NCBI RefSeq assembly: GCF_040689105.1
Contig: NZ_JBFBVU010000001.1
Span: forward strand, 323,131-387,130
Direction of reading: 5' to 3'
DNA: 64,000 nt
Origin: Meridianimarinicoccus marinus
Lineage (GTDB): Bacteria; Pseudomonadota; Alphaproteobacteria; Rhodobacterales; Rhodobacteraceae
The notes below the pieces were generated by a model. That model saw nothing but the letters and a program-made list of their open reading frames with translations, was not told the origin of the DNA and searched no databases. The translations under genes were made by a program, and so were the position numbers. Of this stretch, positions 25,269 through 34,675 are shown piece after piece. Within the stretch, counting starts at the first letter, position 1; each line of letters opens with the position of its first letter.

Positions 25269-26620
25269 TCTCGGGCCTTGCACTGGCGCTGGCGGGCTTC
25301 GGGCTGATGCTGCTGGCCATCTTCCTGCGGATGCCGATTGCCGCGGCCATGGGCGGCACCGGCTTTCTGGGCACCTGGATCGTGCTGGGCTCGCCCAACG
25401 CGGCGCTGAGCCAACTCAAGACTTTGCCCTATGACACGTTTTCCAGCTATTCCCTGTCGATCGTGCCGATGTTCCTGTTCATGGGCCAGATCGCGGCGCG
25501 TTCGGGGCTCAGCGCGGCGCTGTTCCGGGCGGTGGCGGCCTGGATGGGGCATCATCGCGGCGGCATGGCGGTGGCGGCGGTGGGGGCGTCGGCGGGTTTC
25601 GGCGCGGTCTGCGGCTCGTCACTGGCGACCGCGTCGACCATGGGGCAGGTGGCCCTGCCGGAGCTGCGCAAGCGCGGCTATTCCGATGCGCTGGCCACCG
25701 GCGTGGTGGCGGCAGGCGGGACGCTGGGCATCCTGATCCCGCCGTCGGTGATGCTGGTTATCTATGCCATCCTGACCGAGCAGAACATCGTCAAGATGTT
25801 CGCGGCCGCTTTCATCCCCGGCCTGCTGGCTGCCCTGGGCTATGCGCTGGCGGTGCTGGTGGTGGTGCATCTGCGCCCCGAGGCGGGCCCCGCCGGGCCG
25901 CGCGTGGTCTGGCGCGAACGGATGGCCGCCCTTGTGCAGGTCTGGCCGGTGGCGGCGATCTTCGCGCTGGTCATGGGCGGCATCATCGGCGACTGGAACT
26001 GGAGCCGCGACGGCGTGCAGGCCCTGTTCACCCCGACCGAGGGCGCCGCCGTGGGCGCGCTGGCGACGCTTCTTTACGCGGTGATCTTCGAAGGATTGCG
26101 CCTGCGCGCCATCGGCGAGGCCATTCTGGAGACCGCCTCGGCCACCGGGTTGATCTTCCTGATCCTGCTGGGGGCGCAACTGTTCAACACCTTCCTGGCC
26201 TTCACCCAGGCGCCGCAGGCCCTGGCAGCCTGGGTGCAGGCCAGCGAGGCCGGACCAATGACGGTGCTGCTTTTGATCCTGCTGGCCTATCTGGTGCTGG
26301 GCTGCGTCATGGACAGCCTGTCGATGATCCTGCTGACCATCCCGGTGTTCTTTCCGATCATCCAGAGCCTCGATTTCGGCTTGACGCCCGAGGAAACCGC
26401 CATCTGGTTCGGCGTGCTGACCCTGATCGTGGTCGAGGTCGGTCTGATCACCCCACCGGTCGGGTTGAACCTGTTCATCATCAACCGGCTGGCGCGCAAC
26501 GTACCGCTGGGCGTGACCTATCGCGGCGTGGCGCCCTTCATCCTGTCCGACCTGATCCGCGTCGCCGTGCTGGTCAGTTTCCCGGCGCTGTCGCTGTGGC
26601 TGGTGGGTGTTCTGGTCTGA
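25265..26620 (+). CDS. TRAP transporter large permease (DctM type)
   Basis: 451 residues, about 12 membrane helices. Recognisable DctM motifs: FLRMPIAAAMGGTGFLG, GFGAVCGSSLATASTMGQVALPEL, GTLGILIPPSVMLVIYAI and TPPVGLNLFIINRL. It forms the translocation channel with the preceding small permease. GTG 25265 overlaps the upstream TGA, replacing a long upstream extension that would run through the small permease. No binding protein gene (DctP) is adjacent on either side, so substrate prediction is not possible from this window. Confidence 0.93.
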   Translation: MISGLALALAGFGLMLLAIFLRMPIAAAMGGTGFLGTWIVLGSPNAALSQLKTLPYDTFSSYSLSIVPMFLFMGQIAARSGLSAALFRAVAAWMGHHRGGMAVAAVGASAGFGAVCGSSLATASTMGQVALPELRKRGYSDALATGVVAAGGTLGILIPPSVMLVIYAILTEQNIVKMFAAAFIPGLLAALGYALAVLVVVHLRPEAGPAGPRVVWRERMAALVQVWPVAAIFALVMGGIIGDWNWSRDGVQALFTPTEGAAVGALATLLYAVIFEGLRLRAIGEAILETASATGLIFLILLGAQLFNTFLAFTQAPQALAAWVQASEAGPMTVLLLILLAYLVLGCVMDSLSMILLTIPVFFPIIQSLDFGLTPEETAIWFGVLTLIVVEVGLITPPVGLNLFIINRLARNVPLGVTYRGVAPFILSDLIRVAVLVSFPALSLWLVGVLV

Positions 26621-26951
26621 CGGGCCCCGAGTGTTAACGGTGCAATTGCGGCATTAACCGGGTGTTCATATCTCGACTCGGCTGACCCCCTGTGGATAGT
26701 GTCGGTCAACCCCCATTTATACCAGATATAGCGAAAATCTTCGTTGTCGGCGCAACCCGAATCGCGGTTATTTGTGTCCTCAAGGAGGGGCGACACCACA
26801 TCTGGTGTCACCACACGAAACACGGACAGAGTGACGGGACATGCCGCGAAACTTCGGTTTCGCGCCCCGGACCACCTTGTCCTTCGACTTCCGGGCAGGG
26901 CCGTTTGCAGGCCGGCACCCCGACCACCGGAACGACCTGCAGGGACGCGAC
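26621..26951 (+). promoter_or_regulatory. nrdJ upstream region with two NrdR-box-like palindromes
   Basis: 331 bp without a gene. It holds ATACCAGATATAGCGA (26719-26734) and ACACCACATCTGGTGT (26793-26808, perfect ACACCA/TGGTGT arms), 11/16 and 12/16 matches to the NrdR consensus ACACwATATATwGTGT. Their centres are 74 bp apart, close to seven helical turns. No riboswitch-like cobalamin box was recognised. A repeated TTAAC lies near 26634 and 26654. Confidence 0.45.
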
Positions 26952-29900
26952 ATGAGAATCGAACGCACATTTACCCGGGACGGCGCAGACGCATATGCGG
27001 ACCTGGCTTTCACCACCACCTCGTCGGAAATCCGCAACCCGGACGGCAGTACGGTCTTCGCGCTGGACGCGATGGAGGTGCCGAGTTCCTGGAGCCAGGT
27101 TGCCTCGGATGTGCTGGCGCAGAAGTATTTCCGCAAGGCCGGTGTCGCGGCGCGGCTGAAGAAGGTGCGCGAAAAGGGGGTGCCCGAGTTCCTGTGGCGG
27201 TCGGTCCCCGATGAGAAGGCGCTGAAGGATCTGCCCGAGGAGGAACGTTACGGCGGCGAAACCTCGGCCCGGCAGGTGTTCGACCGGCTGGCGGGCGCCT
27301 GGACCTATTGGGGCTGGAAGGGCGGCTATTTCACCAAGGAATCCGATGCCCGCGCCTATTTCGACGAAATGCGCTACATGCTGGCCACTCAGCGGGCGGC
27401 ACCGAATTCGCCGCAATGGTTCAACACCGGGCTGCACTGGGCCTATGGCATCGACGGTCCCAGCCAGGGGCATTACTACGTCGATCACAAGACCGGCAAG
27501 CTGGTGAAATCCTCCTCGGCCTACGAGCATCCGCAGCCGCATGCCTGTTTCATCCAGTCGGTGGCCGACGACCTGGTGAACGACGGCGGCATCATGGACC
27601 TTTGGGTGCGCGAAGCGCGGCTTTTCAAGTTCGGCTCGGGCACTGGCACCAATTTCTCGTCGCTGCGCGCCGAGGGCGAATCGTTGTCGGGCGGCGGCAA
27701 ATCCTCGGGCCTGATGGGCTTTTTAAAGATCGGTGATCGGGCAGCTGGGGCGATCAAGTCCGGCGGCACCACCCGCCGCGCCGCCAAGATGGTGATCTGC
27801 GACGCCGATCATCCGGATATCGAGCAGTTCATCAACTGGAAGGTGATCGAGGAACAGAAGGTCGCCTCGCTGGTGGCGGGCTCCAAGACTCATGAAGCCA
27901 AGCTGAACGACATCTTCGGCGCGATCCGCAATTGGGACGGGAAAGAGGCCGACGCCACCGATCCCGCCACCAACGCGGCCCTAAAGACCGCCGTGCGCGC
28001 CGCCAAGAAGGCCGCGATTCCCGAGACCTACATCAAGCGCGTGCTGGACTATGCCAAGCAGGGCTATGCCAGCATCGAGTTTCCGACCTATGACACCGAC
28101 TGGGACAGCGAGGCCTACAATTCGGTTTCGGGCCAGAACTCCAACAATTCGGTGCGGGTGACCGATGCCTTCCTGCAGGCGGTCCGCGACGATGGTGCGT
28201 GGGAGTTGATCCGCCGCACCGACGGCAAGGTCGCCAAGACCATCAAGGCGCGCGACCTGTGGGAACAGATCGGCCACGCCGCCTGGGCCTGCGCCGATCC
28301 CGGCATCCAGTTCCATGACACCGTGAACGCCTGGCACACCTGCCCCGAAGACGGCGAAATCCGCGGCTCGAACCCCTGTTCCGAGTACATGTTCCTGGAC
28401 GACACCGCCTGCAACCTGGCGTCGATGAACCTGCTGACCTTCCTCAAGGACGGCGAGTTCCAGGTCGAGGACTATATCCACGCCACGCGGCTGTGGACGG
28501 TGACGCTGGAAATCTCGGTGCTGATGGCGCAGTTCCCGTCCAAGGAAATCGCGCAGCGGTCCTATGACTACCGCACGCTGGGTCTGGGCTATGCCAACAT
28601 CGGCGGGCTGCTGATGACCATGGGCCATGGCTATGACAGCAACGAAGGCCGCGCCATCTGTGGCGCGCTGACCGCCGTGATGACCGGGGTGGCCTATGCG
28701 ACCTCGGCCGAGATGGCGGGCGAGCTGGGCGCGTTCCCCGGCTATCCGGCCAATGCCGCGCATATGCTGCGGGTGATCCGCAACCACCGCACCGCCGCCA
28801 AGGGCAAGACCGATGGCTATGACAATCTGGCAGTGAAACCGGTGCCGCTGGATGGCAAGAACTGCCCCGACCCGCGTCTGGTGGCCATGGCCGAACAGGC
28901 CTGGGACGAGGCCCTGCGGCTGGGCGAGCAGCATGGCTATCGCAACGCGCAGGCCACCGTCATCGCCCCCACCGGCACCATCGGTCTGGTGATGGATTGC
29001 GACACCACTGGGATCGAGCCCGACTTCGCGCTGGTTAAGTTCAAGAAGCTGGCCGGCGGCGGCTACTTCAAGATCATCAACAGGTCGGTACCCGCGGCGC
29101 TGGAAGGGCTGGGCTACGGCGCGGCGCAGATCGAGGAAATCATCGGCTACGCGGTCGGTCACGGCACCCTTGGCAACGCGCCGGGCATCAACCACACCGC
29201 GCTGCTGGGCCACGGCTTCGGCCCGGCCGAGATCGACAAGATCGAGGCGGCCCTGCCGCAGGCCTTCGACATCCGCTTCGTGTTCAACCAGTGGACCCTG
29301 GGGGAAGAGTTCTGCACCGATGTGCTGGGCATCCCGGCGGCGAAACTGGCCGATCCGACCTTCGACATGCTGACCAGCCTCGGCTTCAGCAGGCAGCAGA
29401 TCGAGGCCGCCAACGATCACGTCTGCGGAACCATGACGCTGGAAGGCGCGCCGCATCTGGACCCCAAGCACTACCCGATCTTCGATTGCGCCAACTCCTG
29501 CGGCAAGAAGGGCCGGCGGTTCCTGAACGTGAACAGCCACATCACCATGATGGCGGCGGCGCAAAGCTTCATCTCGGGCGCGATCAGCAAGACGATCAAC
29601 ATGCCCAATGACGCCACGATCGAGGATTGCCAGAAGGCCTATGAGCTGAGCTGGTCGCTGGGGGTGAAGGCCAATGCGCTGTACCGCGACGGCTCGAAAC
29701 TCAGCCAGCCGCTGGCTGCGGCGCTGGTCGAGGATGACGACGAAGCCGCCGAGGTTCTGGAAACTGGCTCCCCGCAGGAAAAGGCGCAGGTGCTGGCCGA
29801 GAAGATCGTCGAGAAGGTGATCGTCAAGGAGGTCGTCCGCTCGCACCGCGAGAAGATGCCCCAGCGCCGCAAGGGCTATACCCAGAAGGCCATCGTCGGC

Positions 29901-30608
29901 GGCCACAAGGTCTATCTGCGGACCGGCGAGTATTCCGACGGCAACCTGGGCGAGATCTTCATCGACATGCACAAGGAAGGCGCAGGCTTCCGGGCGATGA
30001 TGAACAACTTCGCCATCGCCGTATCGGTGGGCCTGCAATACGGCGTACCGCTGGAGGAATTCGTCGATGCCTTCACCTTCACCAAGTTCGAACCGGCGGG
30101 CATGGTGCAGGGCAACGACAGCATCAAGAACGCCACCTCGATCCTGGACTACATCTTCCGCGAACTGGCGGTGTCCTATCTGGATCGCACCGACCTGGCC
30201 CATGTGAAGCCCGAGGGCGCAGCCTTCGACGATCTGGGCGGCGGCGAGACCGAAAGCAGCTCGAACCTGAAGCCGGTCAGCGAAACCGCGGCCAGCAAGT
30301 CGCTGGAGGTGCTCAAGCAGATTTCCTCGTCGGGCTATCTGCGCAAGCGCCTGCCGCAGGATCTTGTGGTGCTGCAGGGCGGGATGAGCACGGCGACGGC
30401 CCTGGACGGCAGCCTTGTGGCCACGGTCGAGACCATGCAGACCTCGGTCGCGGCGGTGGAAAGCGTCGAACAGATGGACGCCCGCACCAAGGCCCGCATC
30501 CAGGGCTACGAGGGCGATCCCTGCGGCGACTGTGGAAACTACACGCTGGTGCGCAACGGCACCTGCATGAAATGCAACACCTGCGGCGGCACCTCGGGCT
30601 GTAGCTGA
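26952..30608 (+). CDS. nrdJ: Adenosylcobalamin-dependent (class II) ribonucleotide reductase
   Basis: 1218 residues, the long alphaproteobacterial form. Reduces ribonucleotides to deoxyribonucleotides using vitamin B12 and without oxygen. The core has NPCSEYMFLDDTACNL (NPCxE active-site motif) and PTGTIGLVMDCDTTGIEP. The C-terminus carries a zinc-ribbon-like cluster CGDCGNYTLVRNGTCMKCNTCGG that supplies the re-reducing cysteines. ATG 26952 after AGGGA is used; an earlier in-frame ATG at 26841 lies in the probable regulatory region and adds non-family sequence. The region upstream carries NrdR-like palindromes. No class I genes are seen in the window. Confidence 0.96.
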   Translation: MRIERTFTRDGADAYADLAFTTTSSEIRNPDGSTVFALDAMEVPSSWSQVASDVLAQKYFRKAGVAARLKKVREKGVPEFLWRSVPDEKALKDLPEEERYGGETSARQVFDRLAGAWTYWGWKGGYFTKESDARAYFDEMRYMLATQRAAPNSPQWFNTGLHWAYGIDGPSQGHYYVDHKTGKLVKSSSAYEHPQPHACFIQSVADDLVNDGGIMDLWVREARLFKFGSGTGTNFSSLRAEGESLSGGGKSSGLMGFLKIGDRAAGAIKSGGTTRRAAKMVICDADHPDIEQFINWKVIEEQKVASLVAGSKTHEAKLNDIFGAIRNWDGKEADATDPATNAALKTAVRAAKKAAIPETYIKRVLDYAKQGYASIEFPTYDTDWDSEAYNSVSGQNSNNSVRVTDAFLQAVRDDGAWELIRRTDGKVAKTIKARDLWEQIGHAAWACADPGIQFHDTVNAWHTCPEDGEIRGSNPCSEYMFLDDTACNLASMNLLTFLKDGEFQVEDYIHATRLWTVTLEISVLMAQFPSKEIAQRSYDYRTLGLGYANIGGLLMTMGHGYDSNEGRAICGALTAVMTGVAYATSAEMAGELGAFPGYPANAAHMLRVIRNHRTAAKGKTDGYDNLAVKPVPLDGKNCPDPRLVAMAEQAWDEALRLGEQHGYRNAQATVIAPTGTIGLVMDCDTTGIEPDFALVKFKKLAGGGYFKIINRSVPAALEGLGYGAAQIEEIIGYAVGHGTLGNAPGINHTALLGHGFGPAEIDKIEAALPQAFDIRFVFNQWTLGEEFCTDVLGIPAAKLADPTFDMLTSLGFSRQQIEAANDHVCGTMTLEGAPHLDPKHYPIFDCANSCGKKGRRFLNVNSHITMMAAAQSFISGAISKTINMPNDATIEDCQKAYELSWSLGVKANALYRDGSKLSQPLAAALVEDDDEAAEVLETGSPQEKAQVLAEKIVEKVIVKEVVRSHREKMPQRRKGYTQKAIVGGHKVYLRTGEYSDGNLGEIFIDMHKEGAGFRAMMNNFAIAVSVGLQYGVPLEEFVDAFTFTKFEPAGMVQGNDSIKNATSILDYIFRELAVSYLDRTDLAHVKPEGAAFDDLGGGETESSSNLKPVSETAASKSLEVLKQISSSGYLRKRLPQDLVVLQGGMSTATALDGSLVATVETMQTSVAAVESVEQMDARTKARIQGYEGDPCGDCGNYTLVRNGTCMKCNTCGGTSGCS

Positions 30609-30944
30609 GCCAACCGGCTTGGCCCGGCGGGCCACCTTCGGCGGTGCTCCCCCGCCAACGGGCCGCAGGACAGGGGTAGGGCGCCCGGTCAGAAGCGCCC
30701 ACCCCACAAACCCATTCGGGGCGGGTGCGCTCGCCCCAGTTGCGGATCTGGCCGCAGGCAGAAACCGGGCAGTAAAATACCATGCGCCGGATCCGCAAAA
30801 CTCAGGGGCGCCCTCGGGCGCCCCTTTTTCCGTGGCAGCACAAAGCTTGGCCCCCGGGCGCGGGCCAAAGGGCGAAAACGGCAATCGGAGGGGGCGACCC
30901 GGCGCGATCGGGCGAAGGTCGTATGAGTGGTCATGTTGGGTAAA
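30609..30944. other. Gene-free interval between nrdJ and tRNA-Ser
   Basis: 336 bp with no convincing reading frame. It is GC-rich with several imperfect hairpins (for example around GGCCCGGCGGGCC near 30621) and contains the terminator described at 30805-30829. Reading frames crossing it have no family resemblance. Confidence 0.6.
30805..30829 (+). terminator. Intrinsic terminator, probably of nrdJ
   Basis: GGGGCGCCC-TC-GGGCGCCCC (practical loop CTCG) followed by TTTTT. It lies 196 bp beyond the nrdJ stop and is the only strong plus-strand terminator there. Confidence 0.75.
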
Positions 30945-31034
30945 TGGCGGAGAGACAGGGATTCGAACCCTGGGTTCCCGTAAAGGAACAACGGTTTTCG
31001 AGACCGCCCCGTTCGACCACTCCGGCACCTCTCC
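30945..31034 (-). tRNA. tRNA-Ser (CGA)
   Basis: 90 nt on the minus strand, beginning GGAGAGGTGCCGGAG and ending with an encoded CCA. The anticodon loop is CTCGAAA (anticodon CGA) with a 5-bp stem, followed by a long variable arm and the T loop GGTTCGAATCC. The acceptor stem GGAGAGG pairs with the 3' CTCTCC region. It reads UCG codons. The extended variable arm is typical of tRNA-Ser. Confidence 0.96.
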
Positions 31035-31155
31035 GTGTCGGTCCCGGCGGAATAGTCAAAGCATGGGAAGGGTGCAACCACATTTTCACTTCTGCGCGGG
31101 TTGCATTGTCATTTTTCTCGGGCTGCCGCATCCTGCCGTCAAAACGGAGTATCCC

Positions 31156-31980
31156 ATGCGCTTCCTGATCCCCCTGGCCTTCGCGCTGTTTCCCCTGTCG
31201 GTGACGGCCCAGCCTGCGCGTCTCAGCGACCGGGTGCTGGATGCGCTGGAACTGAACGCACTTCTGGTGGTCCTGCAGGAAGAGGCGGTGGAATCGGGTG
31301 CGGAGCTGGCCGTCGATCTGTCCGGTGACGAGGATCTGGACGGCTGGCGGCGGACGCTGGCCGATCTGAACGCGCCCGACAAGGTGTCCCCCCGGATGCG
31401 CGATGCCTTCGCCGAGGCGCTGAACGACGAGATGGCCGAATCGGCGCTGGCCTTCTTCACCACCTCGCCGGGGCAGGATCTGGTGCAGCTGGAGCTTTCG
31501 GCCCGGCAGGCCCTGCGCGACCCCGACATCGAAACAGCAATCCTGTCGCGCTTCGAGACCGAGGCCGCCAGCGGCGCGGGCCGGGTCGATGCCATCGAAA
31601 CCTTCATCGAGGCCAACGATCTGATCGACCTGAACGTGTTGGGCGCTCTGAACGCCAATGCCGCCTTCCTGCTGGGGATGCGCGATGGCGACCCGGAGGG
31701 CTATGGCGGCAATGCCGGCGACGAGGACATCCTGCGGCAGGTCTGGGTGCAGGAGCCCGAGATCCGCCAGTCCACCACCGATTGGGTCCATGCCTTCCTG
31801 TGGCTGGCCTATCAGCCGGTCAGCGATGCCGACTTCGACACCTATCTGACCTTCACCGAAAGCCCGGCGGGTCAGGCGCTGAACGTGGCGCTGTTCAAGG
31901 CCTTCGATGCGCTGTTCGTGTCGACCTCCTATGAAACCGGGATGGCGCTGTCGTTGTTCCTGTCGTCGCAGGATATCTGA
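31156..31980 (+). CDS. DUF2059 exported protein
   Basis: 274 residues. N-terminal signal peptide (RFLIPLAFALFPLSVTAQ) followed by an all-helical, acidic mature protein containing two related blocks: FTTSPGQDLVQLEL and LTFTESPAGQALNVALFKAF, each with the sPxGQ pattern of DUF2059. ATG 31156 directly precedes the signal peptide. It is probably periplasmic. The function of the family is unknown, and nothing in the neighbourhood (tRNA-Ser, rplU) suggests one. Confidence 0.8.
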   Translation: MRFLIPLAFALFPLSVTAQPARLSDRVLDALELNALLVVLQEEAVESGAELAVDLSGDEDLDGWRRTLADLNAPDKVSPRMRDAFAEALNDEMAESALAFFTTSPGQDLVQLELSARQALRDPDIETAILSRFETEAASGAGRVDAIETFIEANDLIDLNVLGALNANAAFLLGMRDGDPEGYGGNAGDEDILRQVWVQEPEIRQSTTDWVHAFLWLAYQPVSDADFDTYLTFTESPAGQALNVALFKAFDALFVSTSYETGMALSLFLSSQDI

Positions 31981-32145
31981 CCGGCAACGCTTGACTTTCC
32001 TGCGGCTCTGAACGATACGGCGGCTTCCGGTTCGCCCGGAAACCCCAACGACTGCCGAAAGGCGCGCTGTCCACAGGCGCGGGTAACCGCACCAACACTG
32101 CTTTGACGCAGGGCCGCAGGACGCGGAGATGAAAAGGAAATGCCC

Positions 32146-32535
32146 ATGTTTGCGGTTATCAAAACCGGCGGCAAACAATACAAGGTTCAGAGCGGCGACG
32201 TTCTGCGCGTTGAAAAGCTGGCCGCCGCGGCTGGCGACAAGGTTCAGTTCAACGAGATTCTGATGGTCGGCGGCGAAGCCACCACCATTGGCAGCCCCTT
32301 CGTGGAAGGCGCCGCCGTGCAGGCCGAAGTGATCGACCAGATCAAGGGTGACAAGGTCATCAACTTCGTCAAGCGCCGCCGGAAGCACTCGTCGCAGCGC
32401 ACCAAGGGCCACCGCCAGCAGTTGACCCTGCTGCGCATCACCGAGATTCTGGCCGCGGGTGGCGATGCCACCGGCGTCACGGCCGCAGTTGGCGCCGCAG
32501 CGGCACCCGCAGCCGAAGCCACCGCAGCCGAGTAA
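32146..32535 (+). CDS. rplU: Ribosomal protein bL21
   Basis: 129 residues. 50S subunit protein contacting 23S rRNA. Starts with the canonical MFAVIKTGGKQYKV and contains VKRRRKHSSQRTKGHRQQLTLLRI. A 26-residue Ala/Gly-rich tail (GDATGVTAAVGAAAAPAAEA) extends the usual 103-residue protein, as in many alphaproteobacteria. ATG 32146 is chosen over 32140 because AAGGA is correctly spaced for it. rpmA follows after 13 bp. Confidence 0.97.
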   Translation: MFAVIKTGGKQYKVQSGDVLRVEKLAAAAGDKVQFNEILMVGGEATTIGSPFVEGAAVQAEVIDQIKGDKVINFVKRRRKHSSQRTKGHRQQLTLLRITEILAAGGDATGVTAAVGAAAAPAAEATAAE

Positions 32536-32548
32536 AGAGGAGCGAAAG

Positions 32549-32818
32549 ATGGCACATAAAAAAGCAGGCGGTTCATCCCGTAACGGTCGCGACTCCGCTG
32601 GGCGTCGCCTTGGTCTGAAGAAATTTGGCGGCGAAGCCGTCATCCCCGGCAACATCATCGCGCGTCAGCGCGGCACCAAGTGGTGGCCGGGCGAAGGTGT
32701 CGGCATGGGCAAGGATCACACCATCTTTGCGACCGACGAAGGCCAGGTGCAGTTCCGCACCGGTCTGAAGGGCCGTACCTTCATTTCCGTGCTTCCGGTG
32801 GCCGAGGCCGCCGAATAA
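32549..32818 (+). CDS. rpmA: Ribosomal protein bL27
   Basis: 89 residues. N-terminal AHKKAGGSSRNGRDSAGRRLG reaches the peptidyl transferase centre; no N-terminal cleavage extension of the Firmicutes type is present. GVGMGKDHTIFATDEG is the usual core. AGAGGAGCGAAAG precedes ATG 32549. It is the last gene of the rplU-rpmA pair, followed by an intrinsic terminator. Confidence 0.97.
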   Translation: MAHKKAGGSSRNGRDSAGRRLGLKKFGGEAVIPGNIIARQRGTKWWPGEGVGMGKDHTIFATDEGQVQFRTGLKGRTFISVLPVAEAAE

Positions 32819-32847
32819 GCCGACCCGCCTTACTGGCAAGATATTCA

Positions 32848-32882
32848 GGGGATCGGCGACATGCCGGTCCCCTTCGATTTTT
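32848..32882 (+). terminator. Intrinsic terminator after rpmA
   Basis: Stem GGGGA-t-CGGC / GCCG-g-TCCCC with a 5-nt loop and a T-rich tail (TTCGATTTTT), 29 bp after the rpmA stop. Confidence 0.8.
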
Positions 32883-33032
32883 CAGGCTGTCGCTTGCGAC
32901 AGCCGATCTCGGGGGTGGGCCGCCGGTCCCTTGTCCGGGCCGGGAGGAGGCCCCACCTCTGATCTTAGTGCCGACACGTGCTCAATTCGGGAGTTAGTCC
33001 GGGCCGCACGATGTCTTTTTGGGAGGAAAGAC

Positions 33033-33572
33033 ATGCTGCATGATGCGATCGTCAACCAGCCGATCATCGAAACCAACCGTCTGGTCCTGCGCCCGCTGCG
33101 CCGGTCCGACGAAGGCTTGCTGACGATGTATGCCGGGGACAAGCGGGTGGCGGAATCCACGCGCTCGATCCCGCATCCTTTGCCACCGGGCACCACCGAG
33201 GGCTTCATCGAACGGGCCCGCTCGCCCGAGCGGAGCGAGGATGTCTGGGCCATGGATGGCACCGCCGCCGGTCTGGCCGAGCTTCTGGGCGTGATCGCCA
33301 TGGAGCGCCTGTCGCCGGACCGGTCCGAGATCGGCTATTGGGTCGCCCCGGCGTTGTGGAACACCGGCTATGCGTCAGAAGCGGTGTCCGGTCTGCTGGA
33401 GGCCAATCCGCAGAATGTCTCGACCGTCTTTGCCGAGGTGTTTCAGTCGAACCCGGCCTCGGCGCGTCTGCTGACCAAGACCGGTTTCGACTATATCGGG
33501 GATGCCGAGACCTTCTGCGTCGCTCAGGGGCGGACCGTGGCCACATGGACCTATCTTCGCAAACTTCGCTGA
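33033..33572 (+). CDS. GNAT N-acetyltransferase (RimJ-like)
   Basis: 179 residues. GNAT fold with IETNRLVLRPLRRSDEGLL at the N-terminus, EIGYWVAPALWNTGYASEAV as the acetyl-CoA-binding motif A region, and NPASARLLTKTGFDYIGD as the conserved C-terminal element. This is the RimJ/RimL subgroup that acetylates protein N-termini or small molecules. GGGAGG precedes ATG 33033. It sits between rpmA and obgE, a conserved position in Rhodobacterales. Substrate unknown. Confidence 0.87.
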   Translation: MLHDAIVNQPIIETNRLVLRPLRRSDEGLLTMYAGDKRVAESTRSIPHPLPPGTTEGFIERARSPERSEDVWAMDGTAAGLAELLGVIAMERLSPDRSEIGYWVAPALWNTGYASEAVSGLLEANPQNVSTVFAEVFQSNPASARLLTKTGFDYIGDAETFCVAQGRTVATWTYLRKLR

Positions 33573-33637
33573 CGGGCCGATCTTGAGGGACCGTCCGTTT
33601 CACGCTATCGCCCCGGGGCGGTTCCAAGGATCACGTC

Positions 33638-34675
33638 ATGAAATTTCTCGACCTCGCAAAAGTCTACATTCGCTCCGGCAGCGGCGGCAACGGCGCTGTC
33701 AGCTTCCGCCGGGAGAAGTTCATGGAATACGGCGGCCCCGATGGCGGCGACGGCGGCCGGGGCGGCGACGTGGTGGTCGAAGTGGTCGAGGGGCTGAACA
33801 CGCTGATCGATTTTCGCTACCAGCAGCATTTCTTCGCCAAAAGCGGGCAGGGCGGCATGGGCCGTCAGCGCACCGGCAAGAACGGCGATACCATCGTGCT
33901 GCGGGTGCCGGCGGGGACCGAGGTGCTGGACGAGGACGAGGAAACCGTCATCGCCGACATGGCCGAACTGGGCCAGCGCGTGGTGCTGGCCAAGGGCGGC
34001 AACGGCGGCTTTGGCAACCTGCATTTCAAGAGCGCCACCAACCAGGCGCCGCGCAACGCCAATCCCGGCCAGCCGGGGGTCGAACGCACCATCTGGCTGC
34101 GCCTGAAGCTGATTGCCGATGCCGGGCTTCTGGGTCTGCCCAATGCGGGCAAATCGACCTTCCTGGCCGCGACCTCGAACGCGCGGCCCAAGATCGCGGA
34201 TTATCCCTTCACCACGTTGCATCCCAACCTCGGCATCGTCGGCGTGGACAACACCGAATTCGTCGTCGCCGATATTCCCGGCCTGATCGAAGGCGCGCAT
34301 GAGGGACGGGGCCTTGGCGACCGCTTCCTCGGTCATGTGGAACGCTGCGCGGTTCTGCTGCATCTGGTGGACGGCACCACCGAGGATGTGATCGGCGACT
34401 ATCACACCATCATCAACGAGCTGGAGGCCTATGGCGGCCATCTGGCCGACAAGCCGCGCGTCACGGTGCTGAACAAGATCGACGCGATGGACGCTGACTA
34501 CAGGGACGATCTGCGCGCGGCCCTGGAAGAGGCCAGCGGCGGCAAGGTCATGGAGATGTCGGGCGCGGCCAAACAGGGCACCACCGAGGTCCTGCGCGCG
34601 CTGCGGGCGCAGATCGACGACAGCCGGGTGCGAATCCGCAAGGGCCCCGACGAGGACGCGTCGTGGCAACCCTAG
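33638..34675 (+). CDS. obgE: GTPase ObgE
   Basis: 345 residues. Essential GTPase in late 50S assembly and stress control. The Gly-rich Obg domain starts MKFLDLAKVYIRSGSGGNGAVSFRREKF, followed by G1 GLPNAGKST, G3 DIPGLIEGA and G4 NKID. The C-terminus is short and lacks the OCT domain of Bacillus Obg. It overlaps proB by 13 bp, the usual rplU-rpmA-obgE-proBA arrangement of this order. Confidence 0.97.
   Translation: MKFLDLAKVYIRSGSGGNGAVSFRREKFMEYGGPDGGDGGRGGDVVVEVVEGLNTLIDFRYQQHFFAKSGQGGMGRQRTGKNGDTIVLRVPAGTEVLDEDEETVIADMAELGQRVVLAKGGNGGFGNLHFKSATNQAPRNANPGQPGVERTIWLRLKLIADAGLLGLPNAGKSTFLAATSNARPKIADYPFTTLHPNLGIVGVDNTEFVVADIPGLIEGAHEGRGLGDRFLGHVERCAVLLHLVDGTTEDVIGDYHTIINELEAYGGHLADKPRVTVLNKIDAMDADYRDDLRAALEEASGGKVMEMSGAAKQGTTEVLRALRAQIDDSRVRIRKGPDEDASWQP

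Noticed and set aside
26841..26951. Upstream ATG of nrdJ adding 37 residues
   Set aside because: The extra residues are not family-like and overlap the probable regulatory region; ATG 26952 has the better ribosome site.
27981..31028. 1015-residue open frame opposite nrdJ and across the tRNA
   Set aside because: Antisense shadow of nrdJ and it passes through tRNA-Ser, so it is not a plausible gene.
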